Shown in pieces: positions 35,370-43,520 of a stretch of DNA of 64,000 bases; the first letter of the stretch is position 1; each line of letters starts with the position of its first letter. The stretch lies in contig NZ_JBIWER010000002.1 in assembly GCF_044762655.1 (NCBI RefSeq), forward strand, positions 1 through 64,000, in the 5' to 3' direction. The position numbers were made by a program, and so were the translations under genes. Source of the DNA: Psychrobacillus sp044762655. GTDB lineage: Bacteria; Bacillota; Bacilli; Bacillales_A; Planococcaceae. A model generated the notes under the pieces. The model worked only from the letters and a program-made list of their open reading frames with translations, was not told the origin of the DNA and ran no database searches.

Positions 35370-36467
35370 GTGCAAGTAGAAGGTCAAATTTTACAGTGGT
35401 TTAACCACTTTCATAAATATCCAGAAATCAGCTGGAAGGAATACGAAACTACGAATAAGCTAGCGGAAATTTTAGATGGTTTAAATATTTCCTATCGAAG
35501 ATTTGACGATGTAACCGGATTACTAGCAGAAATCGGAGAAGGAACAGAAGTAATTGCTGTTCGTGCCGATATTGATGCGCTTTGGCAAGAAGTAGATGGA
35601 GAGTTCCGTGCAAATCATTCTTGTGGACATGATGCCAATATTTCCATGGTATTGGGAGCATTATTGCTATTGAAGGATGAAAAACTAAACAAACGAATTC
35701 GCTTTATCTTCCAGCCGGCAGAAGAAAAAGGTAATGGGGCAAACTCCATGATAGACCGTGGAGCCTTGGAAGACGTCACGCATCTTTTTGGAGTACATTT
35801 ACGACCGATTGAGGAACTTCCATTCGGAAAAGTTGCACCTGCTATACATCATGGGGCAGCATTGTTTGTAGAGGGTAAGATAAAAGGAATTGATGCTCAT
35901 GGTGCTAGACCTCATCAAGGAAAAAATGCAATCGATGTAGCAATGGCCATTCATCAAGCGTTGAAAAATTTATACTTTTCGCCATTCGAATCATATTCTG
36001 CGAAGTTAACGAAGATTCAAGCAGGTGGAGAAAATTCAAATATTATTCCAGGTATTGCTACGTTTTCAATCGATGTGAGAGCAGCAAAGAATAGTATTTT
36101 ATTTCAAATGAAAGATCGAATCGACAAAGACTTAAATACAATTCAACAATTATTTGATATAGAAATCGAGTGGGAATTTCAAGACATTACACCAGGTGCT
36201 GAAGTATCGAAGGAAGCATCAGCAGTTGCAAAAGCAGCAATTATTGAAACTATAGGTATGGAAAACTTGGCAGAGGAAGTAATTACTTCAGGTAGCGATG
36301 ATTTTCATTTTTATACTATTAGACATCCTGAAGTAAAGGCTGCAATGATTGGCATTGGTGCTGACTTGTCACCGGGATTGCACCACCCTAATATGACTTT
36401 TAACAGAGATTCGTTACTTATGGGAGCTAAAGTGATAGCGAAAACGCTTTCAAGTCTATCAAAATAG
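35370..36467 (+). CDS. amhX: M20-family amidohydrolase (AmhX-like)
   Basis: 365 residues, zinc-dependent M20D amidohydrolase. Metal and catalytic residues: AVRADIDAL, NHSCGHDANI, FQPAEEKGNGANSM and late GIGADLSPGLHHPNM. A dimerisation lid lies near residues 160-270. The best B. subtilis relative is AmhX; family members deacylate N-acyl amino acids or small amides. Start GTG 35370 behind AAGGAG. The NhaC gene follows; both belong to the cluster with the divergent regulator at 38070-39311. Confidence 0.88.
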   Translation: MQVEGQILQWFNHFHKYPEISWKEYETTNKLAEILDGLNISYRRFDDVTGLLAEIGEGTEVIAVRADIDALWQEVDGEFRANHSCGHDANISMVLGALLLLKDEKLNKRIRFIFQPAEEKGNGANSMIDRGALEDVTHLFGVHLRPIEELPFGKVAPAIHHGAALFVEGKIKGIDAHGARPHQGKNAIDVAMAIHQALKNLYFSPFESYSAKLTKIQAGGENSNIIPGIATFSIDVRAAKNSILFQMKDRIDKDLNTIQQLFDIEIEWEFQDITPGAEVSKEASAVAKAAIIETIGMENLAEEVITSGSDDFHFYTIRHPEVKAAMIGIGADLSPGLHHPNMTFNRDSLLMGAKVIAKTLSSLSK

Positions 36468-36505
36468 TATTGACTAGCTCCCCATTTCCATTTATTATTA
36501 CACTA

Positions 36506-36549
36506 TTAACGACTATTAAACGTCAATTTAGAATTGTCCTAATAGTTGT
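36506..36549 (+). promoter_or_regulatory. Operator-like motif upstream of the NhaC gene
   Basis: TTAACGACTATT at 36506-36517, then A-A-A-CG-T-CAA, matches 19 of 22 positions with the sequence at 39333 ahead of the enolase-superfamily gene. An inverted half-site AATAGTTGT lies at 36541-36549. The shared motif suggests one regulator for both units. Confidence 0.55.
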
Positions 36550-36563
36550 GAGGGGGAAATGTC

Positions 36564-38000
36564 ATGGAAGAAAAGAAAGCGGTTACTAAACGGGAAATGT
36601 CTTTGCTTTGGGCGATTACGCCATTACTAGTCATGGTTATTACTATGGTTATTACAATTATAAATTTAGAACAGGGACCACATATTCCATTAATCGTTGG
36701 AACAACTGTTGCTGCGATTGTTGCATGGAAACATGGATTTAAATGGTCTGATATCGAAGAAATGATGTACAAGGGTATTAAACTAGCATTGCCAGCAGTA
36801 GTTATTATTATTTTAGTAGGATTAATAATTGGTGCATGGATTGGCGGCGGCGTTGTTGCAACTATGATTTATTATGGTCTAAAAATTATTACTCCTGCAT
36901 TCTTCTTAGTAACTATTTGTGTTATTTGTGCTATTGTTTCTCTTGCAATCGGTAGTTCTTGGTCGACTATGGGAACAATTGGTGTTGCGGGAATGGGTAT
37001 TGGACTTAGTATGGGAATTCCAGCTGGAATGATCGCAGGAGCCGTAATTTCAGGCGCCTATTTTGGAGATAAGATGTCACCATTATCTGATACAACAAAC
37101 CTTGCAGCAGGGTTAACAGGAACAGATCTTTTTGTTCACATTAAACATATGTTATTTACGACGATACCAGGAATTCTAATAGCCCTTGGAGTATATGGGT
37201 TCCTAGGAAACAGATATAAATCAAGTAATATTGACCAACAAGATATTAATCAAACAATTTCCATGTTAGATCAAAGTTTTGTCATTTCACCGTGGTTGTT
37301 ATTAATTCCACTAGCAGTAATAGTACTAGTAGCATTTAAAGTACCAGCTATACCGGCATTGATCGTGGGAATTTTATTAGGCTTCTTATCTCAAATACTC
37401 ATTCAAGGTGGAAACGTTGCAGATGCGGTTGGAGCTTTACAAAGCGGGTATGTTATCAATACTGGAAATGTGATGGTTGATGATTTGTTTAACCGTGGTG
37501 GTTTAGATTCGATGATGTACACGGTATCCATGACGATTGTTGCCATGACATTTGGAGGTATCTTGGAATATTCTGGGATGCTACAATCTATCATGCGTCA
37601 AATCTTAAAATTCGCAAAATCAGCAGGGTCTTTAGTAGCTTCAACAATTGTTGCTTGTTTTGCAACAAATGCTACTTGCTCAGAGCAATACATTTCCATC
37701 GTTGTTCCAGCGCGTATGTTTTCAACTACTTATACAAAAATAGGGTTACATTCTAAAAATCTATCCCGAGCTTTAGAGGATGGGGGAACACTTACTTCGG
37801 TCTTCATTCCTTGGAATACGTGTGGAGTGTTTATCTTGGGGACATTAGGAGTAGGGGTAGCAGAATATGCCCCATTTGCTATTTTAAATTTTGTGGTACC
37901 AGTTATTTCTATCATCTATGCAACAACAGGCTTTACAATTCAAAAAATATCTGAATCTGAAAAAGTGGCGATTTTAAACAAAGAAGCAGCAGAAGCATAA
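36564..38000 (+). CDS. NhaC-family Na+/H+ antiporter-like transporter
   Basis: 478 residues with about 11 TM helices. NhaC features: GSSWSTMGTIGVAGMGIG, SGAYFGDKMSPLSDTTNLAA near residue 170, and ATNATCSEQYISIVVPARMF. Relatives include Na+/H+ antiporters and malate/lactate antiporters (MleN), so an organic-anion exchange linked to the neighbouring catabolic genes is possible. GGGGG lies upstream of ATG 36564. Operator-like repeats precede it. Confidence 0.88.
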   Translation: MEEKKAVTKREMSLLWAITPLLVMVITMVITIINLEQGPHIPLIVGTTVAAIVAWKHGFKWSDIEEMMYKGIKLALPAVVIIILVGLIIGAWIGGGVVATMIYYGLKIITPAFFLVTICVICAIVSLAIGSSWSTMGTIGVAGMGIGLSMGIPAGMIAGAVISGAYFGDKMSPLSDTTNLAAGLTGTDLFVHIKHMLFTTIPGILIALGVYGFLGNRYKSSNIDQQDINQTISMLDQSFVISPWLLLIPLAVIVLVAFKVPAIPALIVGILLGFLSQILIQGGNVADAVGALQSGYVINTGNVMVDDLFNRGGLDSMMYTVSMTIVAMTFGGILEYSGMLQSIMRQILKFAKSAGSLVASTIVACFATNATCSEQYISIVVPARMFSTTYTKIGLHSKNLSRALEDGGTLTSVFIPWNTCGVFILGTLGVGVAEYAPFAILNFVVPVISIIYATTGFTIQKISESEKVAILNKEAAEA

Positions 38001-38024
38001 AAAAATGTGCAAGCACAAAACATA

Positions 38025-38056
38025 AAAAAGGGGGTTCTCGTGGAACCCCCTTTTGT
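38025..38056. terminator. Bidirectional terminator
   Basis: AAAAGGGGGTTC pairs with GAACCCCCTTTT around a short loop, with T or A runs on both sides. Serves the NhaC gene and the convergent regulator. Confidence 0.9.
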
Positions 38057-38069
38057 TGTTATAATTCAC

Positions 38070-39311
38070 CTAATTATAGGTTGGAAAGTTTAGCTCATAT
38101 ATAGCGCGTGGTCTGCCTTGCTGATAGGTCATTTCTTCCCCTATGACTTGCGCATATCCATGATCCACAAGTTTTTTTAATATACGTTCCGTCGTACGTC
38201 TACTAACCTGTAAATAGAGTTCTAAGTCATAGGCTGTAAACTCTGTGGATTTTCTTGAACGACTAAACTGTATTACTTTGGATAAGTTTGCTGGACTTAA
38301 TGTAGTTTCTTTCGCTATTTGCACCAGTAGAGGTTTATTATTTTTTAAACGTACCTGCGTAATACTATTTGGATATGGTCCAAGTAATTCTTTGGAATCG
38401 GTTAATAAGTACACGGTATTATCGGTTGCATAAGACAATGCATCTTTTGCATTTTGAGTAGCCTCTATCACCGTTTTACCACAGCCAAATGCAATTTTGA
38501 GTGGTGAAGAAAAATTCATCCAGGCAGAAACAGTATTTTCAGTTAAGGCTTCCTGAACATCACCTTGAGTAGAAAACAACGTATACATATTATCTGTTTC
38601 CTTTACTATAGTTGCCTGAATAGAAGCCGCAATTTGCTTAATGTTATGCTCGGAAACGGGATCATTTATAGTTGATTGGATATAACCTACTGCAATTTTA
38701 GCAGACTGACTTTTGAAAAGAAGTGCGAGTGACTTTGTGTCTTCTATTCCTTTAATAATAGACCTTTTAGGGTCAATCATTCGAATTACAGAAAGATTGT
38801 TGTCTCTTAACGCCTGATAAACTGCATGAATACTCGTTAATGCTAGTACTGCTTCACCACTCTTTTGCAAATTGGTATGAAAGGCGACAATCTCATCCAA
38901 ATCAAAAGAAGTATCAATTTTCATCAAAAAAGGTGTTAGATTGGTTTGTCCGATATCCTCTAAAACACTCTGTACACTTTCAGGATGTATTAAATCGATA
39001 GAAAGCTTCTGGATGGAGGTTGGACGAGCAGAGCAAAGAGATAATAAGGTGGTCGTGATAGCGGTTTCATCTTGTTTCAAATAATTAACTGGTACCGGTA
39101 GTTTTTCGATAGTTTCAGTTGCGTAGATAAAAGGAAATGATCCTGAAAAAAATACTGCATCACATGGCTTAATATCCTGAACTATATTTTTTGCTTCAGA
39201 CGGCTTATCATATGTATAATAGTCCAAACGAATGGATGAAAGTTCATGCTCGAACCGCCTTAAACGTTTGATGAAATCAACTGATCCTAATACAGCAATA
39301 CGTATTACCAT
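38070..39311 (-). CDS. Transcriptional regulator with C-terminal winged helix (unnamed family)
   Basis: 413 residues. The C-terminal 70 residues form a winged helix (FTAYDLELYLQVSRRTTERI, LKKLVDHGYAQVI). The region IAFGCGKTVIEATQNAKDAL resembles the GTP-cyclohydrolase-III/GGDEF-like fold. The N-terminal 150 residues are alpha/beta and may sense a ligand (CDAVFFSGSFPF). It sits between and divergent to the units it probably controls; both carry the ACGACTATT-type motif. I do not recognise a characterised homologue. Confidence 0.7.
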   Translation of the reverse strand: MVIRIAVLGSVDFIKRLRRFEHELSSIRLDYYTYDKPSEAKNIVQDIKPCDAVFFSGSFPFIYATETIEKLPVPVNYLKQDETAITTTLLSLCSARPTSIQKLSIDLIHPESVQSVLEDIGQTNLTPFLMKIDTSFDLDEIVAFHTNLQKSGEAVLALTSIHAVYQALRDNNLSVIRMIDPKRSIIKGIEDTKSLALLFKSQSAKIAVGYIQSTINDPVSEHNIKQIAASIQATIVKETDNMYTLFSTQGDVQEALTENTVSAWMNFSSPLKIAFGCGKTVIEATQNAKDALSYATDNTVYLLTDSKELLGPYPNSITQVRLKNNKPLLVQIAKETTLSPANLSKVIQFSRSRKSTEFTAYDLELYLQVSRRTTERILKKLVDHGYAQVIGEEMTYQQGRPRAIYELNFPTYN

Positions 39312-39332
39312 TTCGGCACCCCTTACTAATTT

Positions 39333-39371
39333 TTAACGACTATTTACCGACAACTATACCGATAACTATAA
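39333..39371 (+). promoter_or_regulatory. Operator-like direct repeats between regulator and enolase-superfamily gene
   Basis: Three ACTAT-type repeats in tandem: ACGACTAT (39336), ACAACTAT (39350) and ATAACTAT (39362); the last two share CCGAYAACTATA. The first part matches the site upstream of the NhaC gene. Located in the divergent intergenic region, ideal for autoregulation and control of the downstream enzyme. Confidence 0.6.
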
Positions 39372-39399
39372 CACTTTTAAAGAAAAGAGGAAATTACAC

Positions 39400-40512
39400 A
39401 TGAAAATTAAAGAAATAGATATTTACGCAATTAGATTACCTTTAATTGATCCATTTATCATAAGTTACCATACTTATAATGATATGCCATCTATTATTGT
39501 TAAGCTTACAACTGATAATGGTTTAGTGGGTTACGGAGAAGCTGTTGCTGATGAGCATGTGACAGGTGAGACTTGGGAAAGTACATATGCATTATTGAAA
39601 TATACGTTAGCGCCAGCTGTTATTGGAGAAAATCCTATGGAGTTTGAGCGCTTACATGAAATAATGAACAAAGCGGTTTATCAGGCACCAGCAGCAAAAG
39701 CGGCAATCGATATTGCCTGCTACGATTTGGTAGGGAAAAAACTTGGTGTTCCTGTATACCAACTATTAGGTGGTCGTTATCACGAAAAATTCCCTGTCAC
39801 ACATGTATTAAGTATTGGAAAACCAGATGATATGGCGGAGGAAGCAGATAGAAGGATTAAAGAAGGATATTCCTCCTTTAAGATGAAGGTCGGGACAGAC
39901 GTGCAGGTTGATGTGAAACGTATTCAAGCGGTGCGTGCAAAAGTCGGAGAGGAAATCGCTATTCGTGTAGACGTAAATCAAGGCTGGAAAAATAGCGCTA
40001 CAACTATTATGGCTATGCGTCTGTTAGAAAAAGAAGGGCTAGATTGGCTAGAGCAACCAGTAATAGCTGATGACTTCAATGGAATGGTAGAAGTAAAAGC
40101 AAAAACAAGTACCCCTCTTATGATGGACGAAGGCTTACGAAACTTCAGGGATATGCGCGAGTTAATTGAGAAACAAGCCGCACATAAAGTGAATATTAAA
40201 CTGATGAAATGTGGCGGAATTTATCCAGCGATGAAACTAGCTCATATGGCAGAGATGGCAGGCATCGAGTGTCAAATCGGTTCCATGGTGGAATCCTCTA
40301 TTGGATCGTCTGCAGGATTTCAAGTAGCATTTTCTAAAAAAGTATTTACTAGCGTAGAGTTAACGGGTCCATTGAAGTTCTCCAAAGATGTTGGGAATTT
40401 ACATTATGACGTTCCGTTTATACAATTAAATGAACGTCCTGGACTAGGTATAGATGTAGACGAAGAAATACTACAGGAATTAACTGAGTTCTCTACAAAA
40501 GTGACAAAATAA
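39400..40512 (+). CDS. Enolase-superfamily enzyme (muconate-cycloisomerase/dipeptide-epimerase subgroup)
   Basis: 370 residues. N-terminal capping domain, then the barrel with general base pair KMKVG, metal ligands in VDVNQGW, WLEQPV and MMDEGL, and the second Lys in NIKLMKCGG. All catalytic residues are present. The B. subtilis L-Ala-D/L-Glu epimerase carries a DxD specificity motif after IGSM(I/V)E; here that place reads VELTGPL, as in muconate cycloisomerases, so the substrate is probably different. GAGG lies upstream. Followed by a GNAT gene. Confidence 0.85.
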   Translation: MKIKEIDIYAIRLPLIDPFIISYHTYNDMPSIIVKLTTDNGLVGYGEAVADEHVTGETWESTYALLKYTLAPAVIGENPMEFERLHEIMNKAVYQAPAAKAAIDIACYDLVGKKLGVPVYQLLGGRYHEKFPVTHVLSIGKPDDMAEEADRRIKEGYSSFKMKVGTDVQVDVKRIQAVRAKVGEEIAIRVDVNQGWKNSATTIMAMRLLEKEGLDWLEQPVIADDFNGMVEVKAKTSTPLMMDEGLRNFRDMRELIEKQAAHKVNIKLMKCGGIYPAMKLAHMAEMAGIECQIGSMVESSIGSSAGFQVAFSKKVFTSVELTGPLKFSKDVGNLHYDVPFIQLNERPGLGIDVDEEILQELTEFSTKVTK

Positions 40513-40526
40513 GAGGAAGTGTTTGC

Positions 40527-41216
40527 ATGAAAGAATGGCAAGGTAAGCTTGGAGATAAAGAATATATTGTTCGTGAATTGACGCTAGAACATTTGGATAG
40601 CATTTTACGCTTGCAGCATATCGTGTTAAGAGCAATGGAAAACGATAATTTCTTATCTCCATTAACAATAGGAGAATATGAAGACTCAATCGTTCGTAAC
40701 TTAATGATTGGAGCATTTGTAGACAACGAACTAATTGCTTTCCGAGCTTTGGCAGTACCACCCGTTGATGAACAGCATTTAGGCTATGATATTGGTCTGT
40801 CTCAAGAGCAGCTTGAGAAGGTAGTTTACCAAGAAATCACGAACGTTCATCCACAATTTCGAGGATTTGGTTTGCAAAAAAAACTTGGAGCAATCATCAT
40901 GGAACTCCTTGACGCTTCACCCTATACACATGTATGCGCAACAGTTGCACCATTCAACATTGCTAGCTTAAAGGACAAACTAAGCCAAGGAATGATAATA
41001 GGCGCATTAAAAAAGAAATACGGGGATATGCTTCGATACGTGTTTTATAAAAAAATTCATGTGGCACGTAATAACGGAGATAAGCTTATAGAAATACCTA
41101 TGGATGCCATTGAAAACCAGCAGCAACTAATTGCGGATGGATGGATCGGTACAGCCATTTTACAAAAAGAGAACACCTGGTATGTAACTTATGAAGAAAA
41201 AGGAACATACATCTAA
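40527..41216 (+). CDS. GNAT-like acetyltransferase
   Basis: 229 residues with a GNAT core (VVYQEITNVHPQFRGFGLQK, then LGAIIMELL and HVCATVAPFNIASLKDKLSQG). The motif A glycines (RGFGLQ) fit acetyl-CoA binding. It lies 14 bases after the enolase-superfamily gene and shares its transcript, which suggests that the pathway handles amino-containing compounds. Substrate unknown. Confidence 0.78.
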   Translation: MKEWQGKLGDKEYIVRELTLEHLDSILRLQHIVLRAMENDNFLSPLTIGEYEDSIVRNLMIGAFVDNELIAFRALAVPPVDEQHLGYDIGLSQEQLEKVVYQEITNVHPQFRGFGLQKKLGAIIMELLDASPYTHVCATVAPFNIASLKDKLSQGMIIGALKKKYGDMLRYVFYKKIHVARNNGDKLIEIPMDAIENQQQLIADGWIGTAILQKENTWYVTYEEKGTYI

Positions 41217-41218
41217 TA

Positions 41219-41256
41219 GAGACACTCCCTGAATTAGTTCAAGGAGTGTCTTTTGA
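41219..41256 (+). terminator. Rho-independent terminator
   Basis: AGACACTCC and GGAGTGTCT with a 14-base loop, then TTTTG. Ends the enolase-superfamily/GNAT operon and marks the left border of the repeat-rich region. Confidence 0.85.
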
Positions 41257-41377
41257 TTTGGTTATGTTAAAGGGTAAGGTTGATTAACCATAAATGAATA
41301 TGAAGAATAGGTTTCTCTATATAATTTTTCGTTGAATATTTATATTAAAAAAACATAAGGTTGTGAAGGTGTGTTTA

Positions 41378-41409
41378 CTTAAACTAACGCAGTAGGTTAG
41401 TTGAATAAG
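41378..41409 (+). repeat. Interspersed repeat, copy 1 (right palindrome only)
   Basis: AACTAAC, loop GCAGTAG, GTTAGTT with flanking CTTA/ATAAG. First of 13 copies confined to 41.4-52.8 kb. Confidence 0.8.
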
Positions 41410-41490
41410 AAGGAGTATATAGAAAGTTGTCGAAGTTGAGATATTATGAGGAATATTTATGTAAATGGGTAAGGAGGGGGTATAAATTGG

Positions 41491-41676
41491 ATGAAAATTT
41501 TATTTCTGTATTTATTGCTTATAATAGCAATATAACTCCCATTTATTGTTATAAGTTTTAACTTTGGGTTTGTAACAGGGGGACCTCCTGGAATCGTTGG
41601 GTTGATAAATACTATTGTTTTCTTATTCATTTGGTTAGCTGTGAGTATGATGATGGGATACAAATTAAAAAAGTGA
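41491..41676 (+). pseudogene. Small two-TM membrane protein gene with an in-frame stop
   Basis: Behind AAGGAGGGGG at 41471-41480, an ATG opens a hydrophobic frame (MKILFLYLLLIIAI) that hits TAA at 41533-41535 and then continues open to TGA 41674, giving LPFIVISFNFGFVTGGPPGI and a second TM ending in GYKLKK. One base (for example CAA to TAA) explains the break. If intact it would be a 61-residue membrane protein. It lies between repeat copies 1 and 2. Confidence 0.5.
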
Positions 41677-41756
41677 TTTAATCTATTCGAGATTCATTTC
41701 GATTTTTCATTTTTATACACCTACACATGAATTTATTATGCTTGCTAATTAAGTGT

Positions 41757-41790
41757 AAAAAAAATAAATAACCGTAATTAATGGTTATGT
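41757..41790 (-). terminator. Rho-independent terminator (minus strand)
   Basis: On the minus strand ATAACC and GGTTAT pair around ATTAATTAC, followed by a T-rich tract. Overlaps the stop of the small gene at 41790-42026. Confidence 0.65.
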
Positions 41791-42026
41791 TAATTGCCTC
41801 GTTTTTTTAGTTTTTTTATTTCAGAATATAAATAGTCAAGTTGTTCCTGCACATTTTTATTCTCACTTTGTTCTTGTCGTTCTTCTTCTAATGCTAGGAC
41901 AGCGGATATAGTGGATATCACTTCACCGACTGTCGAGAATAGTTCGCCGATTACAGCAAGTTCAGCAGCACGAATAGATGAATTGGAATTTTGTTTATTT
42001 TTATTATTACTTTCACTATTGTTCAT
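41790..42026 (-). CDS. Small protein with hydrophobic helix and coiled coil
   Basis: 78 residues: a polar Asn/Ser-rich N-terminus, a hydrophobic helix (AAELAVIGELFSTVGEVIST) and a charged coiled-coil tail (EEERQEQSENKNVQEQLDYL). It shares length and layout with the next gene upstream, so the two look like diverged tandem paralogues. GGAGG lies upstream of the ATG. No family recognised. Confidence 0.65.
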   Translation of the reverse strand: MNNSESNNKNKQNSNSSIRAAELAVIGELFSTVGEVISTISAVLALEEERQEQSENKNVQEQLDYLYSEIKKLKKRGN

Positions 42027-42057
42027 TTAGAAAGTAGCCTCCAATACGGACAAATTA

Positions 42058-42315
42058 TTAAAAGATGTCTTTGCTCTTGTAAATTTGTTGATTAAGATTC
42101 TTTACTTTTTCAGTTAAATCGCTGACATGTTGTATCATATTTTTAAGGTCGTCTATTTTACCTTGTTGTTCTTTATGATCTTCTTCTGATGTAAGTATTA
42201 TAGATGTGTCTGAAATTGCACCGCAAATTGTAGTTATTAATGCGTCCATCACAGCACTTTGTATCGCGTGATTTTCGTAATCGGGATTTTGATCGACACT
42301 TTCACCGATTGACAA
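42058..42315 (-). CDS. Small protein with hydrophobic helix and coiled coil (paralogue)
   Basis: 85 residues: acidic N-terminus, hydrophobic helix (AIQSAVMDALITTICGAISD), EEDHKEQQGKIDDL and a coiled-coil tail. First gene of a two-gene unit with its shorter relative 31 bases downstream. GGAGGATA lies before the ATG. Unknown function; it may form a membrane- or phage-shell-like assembly but nothing supports that directly. Confidence 0.62.
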   Translation of the reverse strand: MSIGESVDQNPDYENHAIQSAVMDALITTICGAISDTSIILTSEEDHKEQQGKIDDLKNMIQHVSDLTEKVKNLNQQIYKSKDIF

Positions 42316-42504
42316 TATTGGGTATCCTCCTACTAAAAAAAAATTAATAACTCAACATAATTGTATGCTTTGTAACAATTTATATGAAAAAGATTAAATT
42401 GAAAGAGGCAATGTTGGTATTAACTATCTTATGCTTCTCTAGAAAGTATTAATAGGAAGGTAAATGTACACATTGCGAACATAATGTGTAATAGAAAAGA
42501 TGGC

Positions 42505-42533
42505 CTTATTCAACTAACGGGTGCTTTAGTTTA
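42505..42533 (+). repeat. Interspersed repeat, copy 2 (left palindrome)
   Basis: CTTATTCAACTAACGGGTGC followed by TTTAGTTTA: the left unit, whose arms CAACTAA and TTTAGTTT pair. The 42534-42721 stretch up to copy 3 holds no recognisable gene. Confidence 0.75.
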
Positions 42534-42721
42534 GCAATTGGCTGCCTATTTGGACTACTTATTACCTTTTGAATTATTTTGATAAAAATAAAAAAACGAA
42601 AAAATAATGTCTATAAATATTCTTATGCACGTTTGAATCAGTTTTGCTGAGTACCCAGATGTAGATATTAAAAAAACTATTGTGTTCAGAAGAAATGTTT
42701 AAAAGGAGTTACGGAAAAGTC

Positions 42722-42755
42722 CTTCTTCAACTAACGGGGCAGGTTAGTTGAACAA
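42722..42755 (+). repeat. Interspersed repeat, copy 3 (short palindrome)
   Basis: CTTCTTCAACTAAC, loop GGGGCAG, GTTAGTTGAACAA. It lies 60 bases before the following lipoprotein gene. Confidence 0.8.
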
Positions 42756-42815
42756 ATTAACACAAGATTTATTGAAACGAAAACTATGAAATTCTGTCTA
42801 ATTATAAAAGGAGTG

Positions 42816-43379
42816 ATGATACTGAAGAAACTTAGCTTAATTCTGTCTTTAATATTTTTATCAATAGGGTTATTGGGCTGCCAACAAAGTGGTAAAGAGA
42901 AGGAAACCAACACTAAAAATGTGACCAGCTCTCCTACTAAAAATATGCCAAAAGATATGCCTAGTGATTTTGATTTTTCTATTCAGTTCGGTGTTCAAAA
43001 AAAGAATGAAATTAATACTTTCGAAGGAACAGTGACTAAGGATTTAATAGCAGATGGTACTGCAACCACAGAGTTAATCTTAACAGAAGAAGAAATGAAA
43101 GATATTTATGAGAACATGCAAGGAATTAATATAGCCGAAACGAAGGAATTTACACCTAAACCTATAAACGGAACGGCTTGTATGCAAGAACCGCACGGAG
43201 AAGATGAATGGAAAATTATAATTAATGGTGAAACGGTAAAACACTTATTTTCAGAGGAATACTGCGAACCAACGAACGATGCAAAACAGCTAATTGAGTT
43301 GAGAAATTATGTCTTTAATATAATTAAAAGCAAGAGTGAATATAAATCACTCCCAGAGTCCAAAGGTGGGTACGAATAG
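42816..43379 (+). CDS. Putative lipoprotein of unknown function
   Basis: About 187 residues. Lipoprotein signal KKLSLILSLIFLSIGLLGC with lipobox LLGC, then a Thr/Ser/Lys linker and a mature domain with two Cys (GTACMQEPHGEDEW and SEEYCEP) that could form a disulfide. AAAGGAG at 42807-42813 is too close to ATG 42816 and best spaced for the CTG at 42822, so the start is uncertain. Repeat copy 4 begins directly after the stop codon. Confidence 0.72.
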   Translation: MILKKLSLILSLIFLSIGLLGCQQSGKEKETNTKNVTSSPTKNMPKDMPSDFDFSIQFGVQKKNEINTFEGTVTKDLIADGTATTELILTEEEMKDIYENMQGINIAETKEFTPKPINGTACMQEPHGEDEWKIIINGETVKHLFSEEYCEPTNDAKQLIELRNYVFNIIKSKSEYKSLPESKGGYE

Positions 43380-43463
43380 TTATTCAAATAACGGGTGCTT
43401 TACTTCAACAAGGAATAAAGCATTTTTTCTTATTAAAATAACGAAGCAGTTTAGTTAAACAAG
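43380..43463 (+). repeat. Interspersed repeat, copy 4 (full, with terminator)
   Basis: Left unit TTATTCAAATAACGGG, a terminator hairpin TGCTTTA/ATAAAGCA followed by six T (43396-43428), and a right palindrome CTTATTAAAATAAC/GTTTAGTTAAACAAG. Starts at the base after the upstream stop codon. Confidence 0.8.
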
Positions 43464-43520
43464 AAATTTGTTACCTCACATATCAACTTCTTAAATTCCT
43501 TAATAAAAGGGGGGCTCATT

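Noticed and set aside
41457..41663. 68-residue minus-strand frame
   Set aside because: No ribosome site; it is the antisense shadow of the broken small membrane-protein gene.
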